From Nitrospira sp. UBA2082 (GTDB taxonomy: Bacteria; Nitrospirota; Nitrospiria; Nitrospirales; Nitrospiraceae): a stretch of DNA of 25,704 bases. Positions 13,287 to 20,642 of the stretch are shown piece by piece. Positions within the stretch are counted from its first letter, which is position 1, and the number at the start of each line of letters is the position of its first letter. The notes under the pieces were generated by a model, which was not told the origin of the DNA, searched no databases, and saw only the letters and a list, made by a program, of their open reading frames with translations. Position numbers and translations under genes: made by a program. Where the stretch lies: NCBI GenBank assembly GCA_002331335.1, contig DCZO01000018.1, positions 95,399 through 121,102 of the forward strand. The letters run 5' to 3'.

Positions 13287-14558
13287 CTACATCCCTTCCT
13301 TCCGCCGAGCTAGAAAACGAGCCAGCCCGGCCCAGAGGAGCATCAACGGCACCAAGGCCCAGGCGATGTGGATAGTCGTGGCCCCCAGTGCTTTCACGCC
13401 GGTTACTAACCAGGCAGTCGATGCATCGCCGCCCCGTGAGATGGCCGTGTCGATGAAATTCTTGGCCTTGTACTTTTCTTCGCGAGTCAGGACGGTGAAC
13501 AGCACTTCGCGCGACGGCTTGGACAGAGCATACTCCCCCACCCTGCGCAGGACCGAAAAGACAACATAGACCGCCAGTGTCGGCCACAGGGCGATACCCA
13601 GAAATCCCACCAGGCTGATTGCCGGAAGAAACAGCAAACCCGCGACCAGCCCAAACCGGCCGATCACTCGATTAGTAATGAACAGCTGGGTCCCCCACGT
13701 CAACAGATTCGTCGCAATATCGAGGCTGGAAAAGAGACGCGTGCGCGCTTCCGGTTGATCGAGATATTCCGCCACCAGACGGGTCTGCTCTAGATAGAGG
13801 AACGTGGCCGTCATGGTGAGCACCATCAAGTAGCCGCAGATTCCAAGCAAATAGGGTGAGGCAACGGTCAGGCGCACGCCTGCCAGGAAACTTCCCTTGA
13901 GCGGATCACCGGGGTGCGGCTGATGGTACAAGGACCGTTCACCACCCCATCGCTCAAGGCGGGAGATGCAGCCCAGGCACAACACGAGAAACACCGCCGA
14001 GGCCAGCATCAGCACCGCGACTGGAAAGACAAACGTCAGCCCGGTGGTGATGAGTGGACCGAGCAACGCGCCGCTGCTCCCTCCCGCGGCAATGATCCCG
14101 AACAGCCGTGCCCCCTGCTCCGGCGTAAAGAGATCGTCCATGAAACTCCAGAACACGGACACGACGAACAGATTGAACACCGAGAGCCACACAAAAAAAC
14201 CACGGGCCACCCACTCCGGATACAGGTGACTGGTCATCAAGCCGTAGAAGACCAGCAGATTGGTGATGAAGAAGGCGTAGACCGTCAGCAACAGTCGATA
14301 GCGCGAACAGCGCGCGGACAGCCACCCAAAGAGCGGCGTCGCCGCCAGCATGGTGAGAAACGTTCCGGTCATCATCCACGGGAGATTCTTGAGTCCGCCT
14401 TCGATGGCCATTTCATCGCGCACCGGGCGGAGGATGGAGTAGCCGCAGAGGAGGCAGAAAAAATAGGCGAAGGCCCAGGCCAAGGGAATCACTTCTTCCC
14501 GCTTGGCTCCAAGGAAGGCGGCGCACCGGCCAATGGCAGTGTGATCCGGCTCGGCCAT
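13287..14558 (-). CDS. multi-pass transporter resembling the ATP/ADP translocase (NTT) family
   Basis: A 423-aa membrane protein with about 11-12 hydrophobic helices. Features resembling the nucleotide-transporter (Tlc/NTT) branch of the MFS are FAYFFCLLCGYSILRPVRDEMA in the first helix (the family YxxLRPLRDE pattern), FWSFMDDLFTPEQGARLFGIIAAGGSSGALLGP in the middle and REEKYKAKNFIDTAISRGGD near the C-terminus. Characterised NTTs exchange ATP/ADP or import nucleotides in obligate intracellular bacteria and plastids; free-living bacteria carry uncharacterised relatives, so the substrate is unknown. ATG 14558 is preferred because an extended -10 box ends eight bases upstream; a start at 14594 would put that box within the coding region. 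Divergent from threonine aldolase. Confidence 0.78.
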   Translation of the reverse strand: MAEPDHTAIGRCAAFLGAKREEVIPLAWAFAYFFCLLCGYSILRPVRDEMAIEGGLKNLPWMMTGTFLTMLAATPLFGWLSARCSRYRLLLTVYAFFITNLLVFYGLMTSHLYPEWVARGFFVWLSVFNLFVVSVFWSFMDDLFTPEQGARLFGIIAAGGSSGALLGPLITTGLTFVFPVAVLMLASAVFLVLCLGCISRLERWGGERSLYHQPHPGDPLKGSFLAGVRLTVASPYLLGICGYLMVLTMTATFLYLEQTRLVAEYLDQPEARTRLFSSLDIATNLLTWGTQLFITNRVIGRFGLVAGLLFLPAISLVGFLGIALWPTLAVYVVFSVLRRVGEYALSKPSREVLFTVLTREEKYKAKNFIDTAISRGGDASTAWLVTGVKALGATTIHIAWALVPLMLLWAGLARFLARRKEGM

Positions 14559-14566
14559 GGTGGCGC

Positions 14567-14575
14567 AGTGTAGCA
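14567..14575 (-). promoter_or_regulatory. extended -10 box of the transporter gene
   Basis: Reverse strand TGCTACACT: hexamer TACACT (14572-14567) with TG extension. It ends eight bases before ATG 14558, with no Shine-Dalgarno sequence between, so the mRNA is nearly leaderless. A weak TTGCAG lies 16 nt upstream. Confidence 0.45.
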
Positions 14576-14605
14576 GGTATGCTTTGGCCTGCAAGGGGAA
14601 GATTC

Positions 14606-14614
14606 TGCTAGAAT
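14606..14614 (+). promoter_or_regulatory. extended -10 box of the threonine aldolase gene
   Basis: TGCTAGAAT, identical to the box at 10620-10628. Start near 14621 gives a leader of about 31 nt containing GGGAG, nine bases before ATG 14652. It is back-to-back with the leftward transporter promoter. Confidence 0.45.
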
Positions 14615-14651
14615 GCGCCGATCGATCGAATTCGTCCGGGAGAATGAACGC

Positions 14652-15683
14652 ATGATCGACCTACGCAGCGATACAGTCACCGTTCCTGCCGACGGGATGA
14701 GAAAAGCCATGGCACGCGCCGAGGTGGGCGACGACGTGTACGGGGAAGATCCCACCGTCAACCGGCTGCAAGACATGGTGGCATCGCTGCTCGGCAAGCG
14801 GTTCGCCCTCTTCGTGCCCTCCGGCACCATGGCGAACCAGCTCGCGATCCGGTCGCAGACCCAGCCGGGGCAGGAGATCATCGTCGAGAGCACCAGCCAC
14901 ATCGTCCGGTATGAACAAGGCGCCGCCGGCGCGCTGGCGGGCGTGCAGCTCCATTGGGTGCCGGGCGAGCGTGGCATCATGAACGCGGAGCAGGTGGAAG
15001 CCGCGATCAGGCCGAGAGATCCCCATAGCATTCCCACCGCGCTCATCTGCCTGGAAAACACGCACAATGCCGGCGGCGGAACGATCTATCCCCTGTCGAC
15101 GATCGAGAAGATTCGGACCGTCGCGGTCAGATACGGCATCCCGATGCATCTCGACGGCGCCCGGCTGATGAATGCCGTGGCCGCCACGACACTTCCCCCC
15201 GCTGCGTATGCCCAACACTTTGAAACTGTGTCCATGTGCCTCTCAAAAGGCCTCGGCGCTCCGGTGGGGTCGTTGCTCGTGTCAAGTGATCAGCAGATCA
15301 TCGATCGCGCCCGGCGTTTCCGCCGCATGTACGGGGGAGCCATGCGTCAAGCGGGCATCCTCGCCGCCGCCGGCATCTATGCGCTGGAACATCACATCAC
15401 ACGCCTGACGGAAGATCACACACACGCGAAGAAACTGGCCCGTCAGCTCCAGCAAATTCCTTCGGTGCAGGTTGTGCCGCAACATGTCGAAACGAATATC
15501 GTGATCTTTCAGATAGCCGACCAGCGGCGCTCGCCCGCCGAGATCGTCGCCGCGTTGAAACACGAAGGCGTGCTCATTAACGCGATCGGGGGATCGAGTT
15601 ACCGAGCCGTCACTCACCTCAATGTCTCCGCCAAACAGATCGATGAAGCCGGCGCCGTGTTCGCCCGTGTGCTCACACTGTAA
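14652..15683 (+). CDS. ltaE: low-specificity L-threonine aldolase
   Basis: A 343-aa PLP-dependent fold-type I enzyme that cleaves L-threonine and L-allo-threonine to glycine and acetaldehyde. The N-terminus IDLRSDTVTVPADGMRKAMARAEVGDDVYGEDPTV is diagnostic; other landmarks are LFVPSGTMANQLA (phosphate-binding turn), LENTHNAGGGTIYP, LDGARLMNA, and SKGLGAPVGS with the Schiff-base Lys199. Length matches the family. The frame is open to ATG 14613, but that start lies within the -10 box; ATG 14652 has GGGAG upstream and begins exactly at the conserved N-terminus. Single gene, divergent from the transporter, followed by a strong promoter for the next unit. Could supply glycine for one-carbon metabolism. 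Confidence 0.95.
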   Translation: MIDLRSDTVTVPADGMRKAMARAEVGDDVYGEDPTVNRLQDMVASLLGKRFALFVPSGTMANQLAIRSQTQPGQEIIVESTSHIVRYEQGAAGALAGVQLHWVPGERGIMNAEQVEAAIRPRDPHSIPTALICLENTHNAGGGTIYPLSTIEKIRTVAVRYGIPMHLDGARLMNAVAATTLPPAAYAQHFETVSMCLSKGLGAPVGSLLVSSDQQIIDRARRFRRMYGGAMRQAGILAAAGIYALEHHITRLTEDHTHAKKLARQLQQIPSVQVVPQHVETNIVIFQIADQRRSPAEIVAALKHEGVLINAIGGSSYRAVTHLNVSAKQIDEAGAVFARVLTL

Positions 15684-15707
15684 TGCCGTCATGCTGACCG
15701 TGTCGCA

Positions 15708-15736
15708 TTGACACGACTTGCAACGGCACATAAAAT
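15708..15736 (+). promoter_or_regulatory. strong sigma70 promoter
   Basis: Perfect TTGACA (15708-15713), 17-nt spacer, TAAAAT (15731-15736, five of six). It is the best promoter match in the window. Start near 15743, about 20 nt before the GGGAGGGAG-led ATG 15764. Confidence 0.75.
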
Positions 15737-15763
15737 GCCGACGGGCCCTCGGGAGGGAGCGCG

Positions 15764-15991
15764 ATGTCTTTGCAAGTGGTCACGTTTCAGCACATCAGCA
15801 AGATTCTTGAAGTGACGGATGCGCTCGGACTGAATCGGGAATGGGTGGAAATCCCCTTGTCTCCGGAACATCCCGGGGTGGTTCGCCGGCTGGCCAACGG
15901 CAAACTCGAAATCGTCGTGGATGCCGATCAGCCGTTCGACCAATGGCTGACGGGCCTTCGCAGTCTCATTCAAGAGACCCAGGTCTCGTGA
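15764..15991 (+). CDS. small conserved-looking protein, function unknown
   Basis: A 75-aa hydrophilic protein I do not recognise. It has no membrane segment or signal peptide; the pattern HISKILEVTDALGLNREWVEIPLSPEHPGVVRRLANGKLEIVVDA alternates helix and strand and looks like a compact alpha/beta fold. GGGAGGGAG directly upstream gives an excellent ribosome-binding site, and the gene has the strongest promoter in the window. Its TGA overlaps the ATG of the nucleotidyltransferase by one base, so the two are coupled and may act together, for example as partner and enzyme. No toxin or antitoxin family is apparent. Confidence 0.8.
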   Translation: MSLQVVTFQHISKILEVTDALGLNREWVEIPLSPEHPGVVRRLANGKLEIVVDADQPFDQWLTGLRSLIQETQVS

Positions 15992-16776
15992 TGGATTCGA
16001 ACCCCACCGCCAGCGTGCCCACGCGCGAGGAACTCAATGCCGAACTCCTCGCCGTACCGGAGCCGCCGGAGCAGCCGGAAACGCCGACACCTCCAGGCTT
16101 TGAAGACAGCCTCGAGGTCGCCCTGCGGCACGTGAAGGGCCGGCGCGGCGGCGATCTGGTCGGCATTATCCTCGTGGGATCGGGAGCACGGCGCGCCATT
16201 ACCCCCCACAGCGATATTGATTTGATCGCCCTGGTGAAAGGCGACACCGACAGCCATGAAATTCTTCGGGTCGGCGAACGTCTCGTCGACATCCGATACC
16301 ATGGCTACACGTCCGTCGAAGACGAACTCGCCTATTCACTCCGACTACCGTCGCTTCTCCGCAAGGGGCGTGTCCTGTTCGACCACGAGGGGGTCACCGC
16401 GCAGCTGATCGAGAAAGCCAACCAGCGTTTTCGCCAAGGCCCCCCGCCGGCCTCCATCAATGAACAGATTCGCCTGAAAGCCTCGTGTTATCACTGGCTG
16501 GGAAAGGCAAAGGACCTCACGGAGAAACCGGGCACCGCCCAGTACCTGCTGACCCTGTTCTATGAAGATTGCATTCTGGCGTTCTTCCGGCTGAGAGGCT
16601 ATTGGCTGACCGCCCCGGTGGACGTTCACCGGTTTATGGTTTCTCGAGAACCGGCGCTCGCCGACCTGGCCGGTCAGTTCCTCAATGCGAATACCTTGGC
16701 CGATCGGCTCAACTTTGGCCGACAATTTGCCGATCTCCTCTTCAAGGACATCCCAAACCCCGCCCGCATCGACTGA
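15991..16776 (+). CDS. nucleotidyltransferase (DNA polymerase beta superfamily) with helical C-terminal domain
   Basis: A 261-aa protein. After a Pro/Glu-rich linker (about 22-38) the catalytic core shows LVGSGARR (61-68) and HSDIDLIALV (73-82), giving the G-S...D75-x-D77 metal site, with D100 in LVDIRY as the likely third carboxylate. The C-terminal half (about 140-255) is helical, SINEQIRLKASCYHWLGKAKDL through RQFADLLF, like the substrate or HEPN-type helical domains fused to other superfamily members. It should transfer an NMP group to a protein, RNA or small molecule; the target is unknown. The ATG overlaps the previous stop (TGATG). Aminoglycoside-type nucleotidyltransferases are distant relatives, but no resistance function can be claimed. 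Confidence 0.82.
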   Translation: MDSNPTASVPTREELNAELLAVPEPPEQPETPTPPGFEDSLEVALRHVKGRRGGDLVGIILVGSGARRAITPHSDIDLIALVKGDTDSHEILRVGERLVDIRYHGYTSVEDELAYSLRLPSLLRKGRVLFDHEGVTAQLIEKANQRFRQGPPPASINEQIRLKASCYHWLGKAKDLTEKPGTAQYLLTLFYEDCILAFFRLRGYWLTAPVDVHRFMVSREPALADLAGQFLNANTLADRLNFGRQFADLLFKDIPNPARID

Positions 16777-16915
16777 GGGGTCCGGATCGTTCCGGCCCGT
16801 GTCTGCCCCGGGTCACGAGTTCGGCCAGGTTTGCAATTTACGGAGCATGTGACCGGTCCTGAATACCGCCGGCAGACATTCCTCCATCATATCGACCACA
16901 CACCAAGGAGCGGTT

Positions 16916-17809
16916 ATGGAGCTAGGATTTATCGGACTTGGCAAAATGGGCATGAACATGGTCACACGCCTGCGACGGGACCAGCATCGGGTGGTGGTCT
17001 TCGACCGTTCGACCGATCTCGTCAAACAGGCAGAGGGCCAGGGTTGCATCGCCGCATCATCGTTAAATGATCTGGTCTCCAAACTCAGTGCTCCGCGCGC
17101 AGTCTGGGTTATGGTGCCCTCCGGTGCGCCGACGGAAGAAACCGTGCAGGCGGTCGCGGCCTTGCTCAAACCCGGCGACACCATCATTGACGGCGGAAAT
17201 ACCCGGTTCCACGACGACGTGCGGCGCGCCGCCGAATTGAAGAAGTCCGGCCTTCACTATGTGGATGCCGGTACGAGCGGCGGGATCTGGGGGCTGAAAG
17301 TCGGCTACTGTCTCATGGTCGGTGGCGAAGACCAGGCGGTGAACCGGCTGGCACCGGCCTTCAAGACTCTGGCCCCGGAGAACGGCTGGGCCCATGTCGG
17401 TGCCGCCGGTGCCGGACATTACGTGAAGATGGTGCACAACGGCATCGAGTACAGCATGATGCAAGGCTACGCCGAAGGGTTCGAGCTGATGTCGAAGAGC
17501 GAGTACAAGCTGGATCTGGCGCGCATCGCCGACCTCTGGATGCACGGCAGCGTGGTACGCTCATGGTTGCTCGAGCTGGCAGCCGGCGCGCTCAAAGACG
17601 ATCAAAAACTTGAAAAACTGAAAGGGTACGTGCAAGATTCCGGTGAAGGCCGCTGGATGATCGCTGATGCGATCGAAAAAGATGTGCCCGTACCGACACT
17701 CACGACGGCCCTGTTCACCCGATTCCGGTCGCGGCAGGAAGAGTCGTTCGCGGAAAAGATGCTGGCCGCTCTGCGCAATGCCTTTGGCGGCCATGCCGTC
17801 AGACGGTAG
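16916..17809 (+). CDS. gnd: 6-phosphogluconate dehydrogenase, decarboxylating (short GndA/YqeC type)
   Basis: A 297-aa enzyme converting 6-phosphogluconate to ribulose 5-phosphate and CO2. The N-terminal Rossmann motif is GFIGLGKMGMNM (4-15); the substrate signatures DAGTSGGIWG, GHYVKMVHNGIEY (with catalytic Lys171 and Asn175) and SGEGRW follow. Its length is that of the short class, about 300 aa, rather than the 470-aa class; short enzymes often prefer NAD. AAGGAG lies five bases before ATG 16916. It is followed after 29 bases by zwf, so the two form an oxidative pentose-phosphate operon; the lactonase (pgl) is not in the window. Confidence 0.95.
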   Translation: MELGFIGLGKMGMNMVTRLRRDQHRVVVFDRSTDLVKQAEGQGCIAASSLNDLVSKLSAPRAVWVMVPSGAPTEETVQAVAALLKPGDTIIDGGNTRFHDDVRRAAELKKSGLHYVDAGTSGGIWGLKVGYCLMVGGEDQAVNRLAPAFKTLAPENGWAHVGAAGAGHYVKMVHNGIEYSMMQGYAEGFELMSKSEYKLDLARIADLWMHGSVVRSWLLELAAGALKDDQKLEKLKGYVQDSGEGRWMIADAIEKDVPVPTLTTALFTRFRSRQEESFAEKMLAALRNAFGGHAVRR

Positions 17810-17838
17810 GCGCTCATCACTTTCACCAGGATGTCGCG

Positions 17839-19383
17839 ATGGCCTCTACCAGCCAACGAGTCGACAGTAGTCCCGCGCAGGAAACCTTGCTCCCCGTCGA
17901 ACCGTGCACTGTCGTCATTTTCGGCGGGTCCGGCGACCTAGCTCGTCGCCGTCTGATCCCGGCCCTCTACAACTTGCTCCTCGATGGGTTATTGCCTGCG
18001 AATTATGTGGTATTGGGTTTGGGCCGCACTGCGATGAGCGACGAAGAGTTCCGTGCCTCCGTGCGTGATGGCGTCGTCAAGCATTCCCGACAGGCCTTGA
18101 TTGAAGACACGTGGAACACCTTTGCCAGGCATTTATTCTATCTAGCCGGTGAAAATGACGACCCGCAGACCTACACCCGGCTGAAAGCGCGTGCCGAAGA
18201 GCTTGAACGGTCGTTTCAGCTTCCCGGAAATCGAATATTCTATCTCAGCATTCCGCCCAGCTCCTTCACCCCCGTCTGTGAAGGACTGGCCAGCTCAGGA
18301 CTGGCCGGAACGCCCGGCGCCCGTTCGCCCTATGCCCGCATCATCGTCGAAAAGCCGGTCGGCCGCGATCTCGCGTCCGCGCAGGCCATCAACATGGTCA
18401 CGGGGCGCGTCTTCGATGAGTCGCAGATCTTCCGCATCGACCATTATCTGGGCAAGGAAACCGTTCAGAATCTCATGGTCGTGCGGTTCGGCAATAGTAT
18501 TTTCGAGCCGATCTGGAACCACAAATACATCGATCACGTTCAGATCACGGTGAGCGAAGCCGAAGGAGTCGGCACCCGCGCCACCTACTATGAAGAAGCC
18601 GGCGCCTTACGGGACATGGTGCAGAACCACCTGCTCCAGTTGCTTTGCCTGGTTGCCATGGAGCCGCCCTATTCGCTGGACCCCGACGTCGTGCGAAACT
18701 CAAAAATGGAAGTGCTCCGTTGCCTGCGCCCCATTACCGCCAAGGATGTGGAACAGTTCACCGTGCGGGCGCAATATACGGAAGGCACGGCGCACGGCAA
18801 GCCGGTTCCGGGCTACCGTCGGGAGAAGGGGGTCAAGCCCGATTCCACTACCGAAACGTATGTCGCGCTGAAGTGTTTCGTGGAGAACTGGCGCTGGTCC
18901 GGGGTGCCGTTTTACTTGCGGACAGGTAAAGCCTTGCCGCTTCGGGCCAGCGAAGTCGCGGTGCAGTTCAAAGAAATCCCCCAGATCCTGTTCAATGCCA
19001 ATCCGCAGAAACCGCAAGCCCCGAACGTCCTGACCTTGAGAATTCAGCCGGAAGAAGGGCTGTCGCTCCGGATCGTCTCGCGGGTGCCGGGCACGAGAGC
19101 GCAAACCCATCCGGTTGAGATGAATTTCAAGTATGGAGAGGTCTTCGGCCGCCCGTCACCGGAAGCCTACGAACGCCTCTTGCTCGATGTCATGACAGGC
19201 GACGCATCCCGGTTCATGCGGCGCGATGCCGTGGAAGCCTCCTGGGCTTGGGTCACCCAAATCCTCGACGCCTGGGAGAACCTGGGACAACGCTGGCTTC
19301 CCGAATACCAAGCGGGCACCTGGGGCCCGGTCGAAGCGGACCGGTTGATCCAACACGACAGCCGCACCTGGCGGGTACTGTAA
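17839..19383 (+). CDS. zwf: glucose-6-phosphate 1-dehydrogenase
   Basis: A 514-aa enzyme oxidising glucose 6-phosphate to 6-phosphogluconolactone with NAD(P)+. N-terminal cofactor motif VVIFGGSGDLARRRLIPALYNL (about 26-46), EKPVGRDL, and the substrate signature RIDHYLGKE (199-207) with catalytic His-Tyr and Lys206, are intact, as are the later YEEAGALRDMVQNHLLQLL and WRWSGVPFYLRTGKAL blocks. Full length for the family. The first 20 residues (Ser/Thr/Gln-rich) precede the conserved domain; AGGA seven bases before ATG 17839 supports the start. Second gene of the gnd-zwf unit, ending at a hairpin shared with the convergent thioredoxin-like gene. Confidence 0.97.
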   Translation: MASTSQRVDSSPAQETLLPVEPCTVVIFGGSGDLARRRLIPALYNLLLDGLLPANYVVLGLGRTAMSDEEFRASVRDGVVKHSRQALIEDTWNTFARHLFYLAGENDDPQTYTRLKARAEELERSFQLPGNRIFYLSIPPSSFTPVCEGLASSGLAGTPGARSPYARIIVEKPVGRDLASAQAINMVTGRVFDESQIFRIDHYLGKETVQNLMVVRFGNSIFEPIWNHKYIDHVQITVSEAEGVGTRATYYEEAGALRDMVQNHLLQLLCLVAMEPPYSLDPDVVRNSKMEVLRCLRPITAKDVEQFTVRAQYTEGTAHGKPVPGYRREKGVKPDSTTETYVALKCFVENWRWSGVPFYLRTGKALPLRASEVAVQFKEIPQILFNANPQKPQAPNVLTLRIQPEEGLSLRIVSRVPGTRAQTHPVEMNFKYGEVFGRPSPEAYERLLLDVMTGDASRFMRRDAVEASWAWVTQILDAWENLGQRWLPEYQAGTWGPVEADRLIQHDSRTWRVL

Positions 19384-19421
19384 CGAGCACCCGCTGCATT
19401 TCCGTCCGCTGGATTCTTTCT

Positions 19422-19446
19422 CCGGATGTCCTCAGCTGGCATCCGG
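19422..19446. terminator. hairpin between convergent zwf and thioredoxin-like genes
   Basis: CCGGATG (19422-19428) pairs perfectly with CATCCGG (19440-19446) around an 11-nt loop in the 82-bp gap between the two stop codons. On the minus strand it is followed by AGAAAGAATCC, not a U-run. A second perfect stem CAGAAC/GTTCTG (19458-19474) covers the stop codon of the thioredoxin-like gene. Confidence 0.42.
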
Positions 19447-19465
19447 CCTCTTGGGCACAGAACGA

Positions 19466-19840
19466 TCAGTTCTGCCGCTGGGCACCACGAGCTGGATCCT
19501 CAACCGCCATCATGCTCAACTCGCGCTTCACCTGTTTCACTATCTCGTCCCGTTTCCCCACCCCTCCGAAGAACTTCTGAAAGTGCCCGTTTCGATAGAA
19601 TGCGAGCGCTGGCAGCGAGGTGATTTCCAGCTCCGCGGGGATCTGCGGATTGTCCTCCACATTCATCGTGAGGACGAGCAGACTCGGCCCGAGTTCTTCC
19701 TGCACCTGCTCCAGTTCGGCCGCTAATGCACGGCAATGGCCGCAGCCAGGCTTCCAGAATTCGACGAGGACAGGCACCACGGCCGATTCGACCACACGGT
19801 CGAACTGCCGATCGGTGATCGTGTGCAGCCCGGCCCTCAC
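19466..19840 (-). CDS. thioredoxin-fold protein with CGHC active site
   Basis: A 124-aa single thioredoxin domain without signal peptide, so cytoplasmic. The active site is KPGCGHC (C33, C36), the CGHC type of protein disulfide isomerases, instead of the CGPC of ordinary thioredoxins; the His usually makes the disulfide more oxidising. The cis-proline loop is present (ITSLPALAFYRNG). The frame is open to a GTG at 19858, but GTG 19840 overlaps the stop of the SGNH hydrolase gene (GTGA) with AAGG nine bases upstream, the normal picture of coupled genes, and the thioredoxin domain begins just after it. A link with the SGNH hydrolase is inferred from coupling only. Confidence 0.85.
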   Translation of the reverse strand: MRAGLHTITDRQFDRVVESAVVPVLVEFWKPGCGHCRALAAELEQVQEELGPSLLVLTMNVEDNPQIPAELEITSLPALAFYRNGHFQKFFGGVGKRDEIVKQVKRELSMMAVEDPARGAQRQN

Positions 19841-20475
19841 GATCGCAGACCTTGGCACAGCAAGGGTGTCAACACACGGGCAACCTCCTCTGCGAATAGG
19901 CGATACCCGGCGGTCGTAAGATGCACTCCGTCGTTGGAATACTTCGCGGCCAGTTGGTTGGTGTCGGGGTCGGCCGTGGCGTGAAACAGATCGACGCAGG
20001 CAATGTGCTTTGCCGCTGCATACTCACGAATCCACCGGTTCAACAGTTCCCGCCGGGCCACGTGCCCGGCCACCCATTCCTGCCCTTCCCGGCTGTCTTG
20101 ACCGTCTTCCACTCGAATCGAAGGAACGGTCACGGGAATCGGGATACCACCGCCTGCAAACGTCTGCTCGTAGAGCTTGACCAGATTGCGCATGATGTCA
20201 TCGGGCGATCCATTCCATCCTAGATCGTTCGTCCCGCCCAAGATCGACACATATCCTGGCTTGTGATCCAATACATCCTGACGGAATCGAAATACCATCT
20301 CGCCGGTGAGTTCGCCACAGACACCACTGGTACGAACCCCTGCCGCTCCGCCAAGACAGTCTTGTAAATACTGCCCATACGGAGTCTCCTGTCCTGTCGG
20401 ATGCTCTGCAGTCGGCGACTGAAACCCCGCCGTCAGACTGTCGCCGAAACATATGACAAGAGTAGATCGGGTCAT
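19837..20475 (-). CDS. SGNH/GDSL-family hydrolase
   Basis: A 212-aa hydrolase, probably an esterase or lipase-like acyl-esterase. All SGNH blocks are visible: ICFGDSLTAGF with nucleophile Ser13 (block I), GVCGELTG near Gly54 (block II), LGGTNDLGW with Asn83 (block III), and DGVHLTTAGY with Asp182 and His185 (block V). The first residues are VICFGDS with no signal peptide, so it acts in the cytoplasm or is exported by another route. ATG 20475 is chosen because conserved sequence starts nine codons later; the frame is open for another 33 codons without homology. Divergent from the HEAT-repeat gene; overlaps the thioredoxin-like gene by four bases. Confidence 0.88.
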   Translation of the reverse strand: MTRSTLVICFGDSLTAGFQSPTAEHPTGQETPYGQYLQDCLGGAAGVRTSGVCGELTGEMVFRFRQDVLDHKPGYVSILGGTNDLGWNGSPDDIMRNLVKLYEQTFAGGGIPIPVTVPSIRVEDGQDSREGQEWVAGHVARRELLNRWIREYAAAKHIACVDLFHATADPDTNQLAAKYSNDGVHLTTAGYRLFAEEVARVLTPLLCQGLRS

Positions 20476-20642
20476 CGTGAATCCGCAGCGTATGGTGGGG
20501 TGTGCGCCCCTGTGACCTTTGCCACAAGAGAGGATTGTACTGTCGCCATTCGGCTCCGGCAATGCCCATCTCACCTGCCCAATTCTCGTGGAGAACCGCG
20601 ATTTCCTTGACGAATCGCGGATCTAACGGTACGTGTAGCTCT

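Noticed and set aside
13914..14573. 219-codon rightward open frame rich in Glu, His and Gln
   Set aside because: Antisense shadow of the hydrophobic transporter gene; its composition is what the complement of such a gene produces.
15841..15990. 50-codon upstream extension of the nucleotidyltransferase
   Set aside because: It overlaps the coupled 75-aa gene in another frame; the ATG at 15991 gives the usual TGATG junction.
16782..16795. CCGGA/TCCGG stem-loop just after the nucleotidyltransferase stop
   Set aside because: A 5-bp stem with no U-tract is within chance for this GC level; not listed as a terminator.
16811..16854. GGTCAC...GTGACC inverted repeat upstream of gnd
   Set aside because: Only six paired bases with a 32-nt spacer; too weak to claim as an operator without comparative data.
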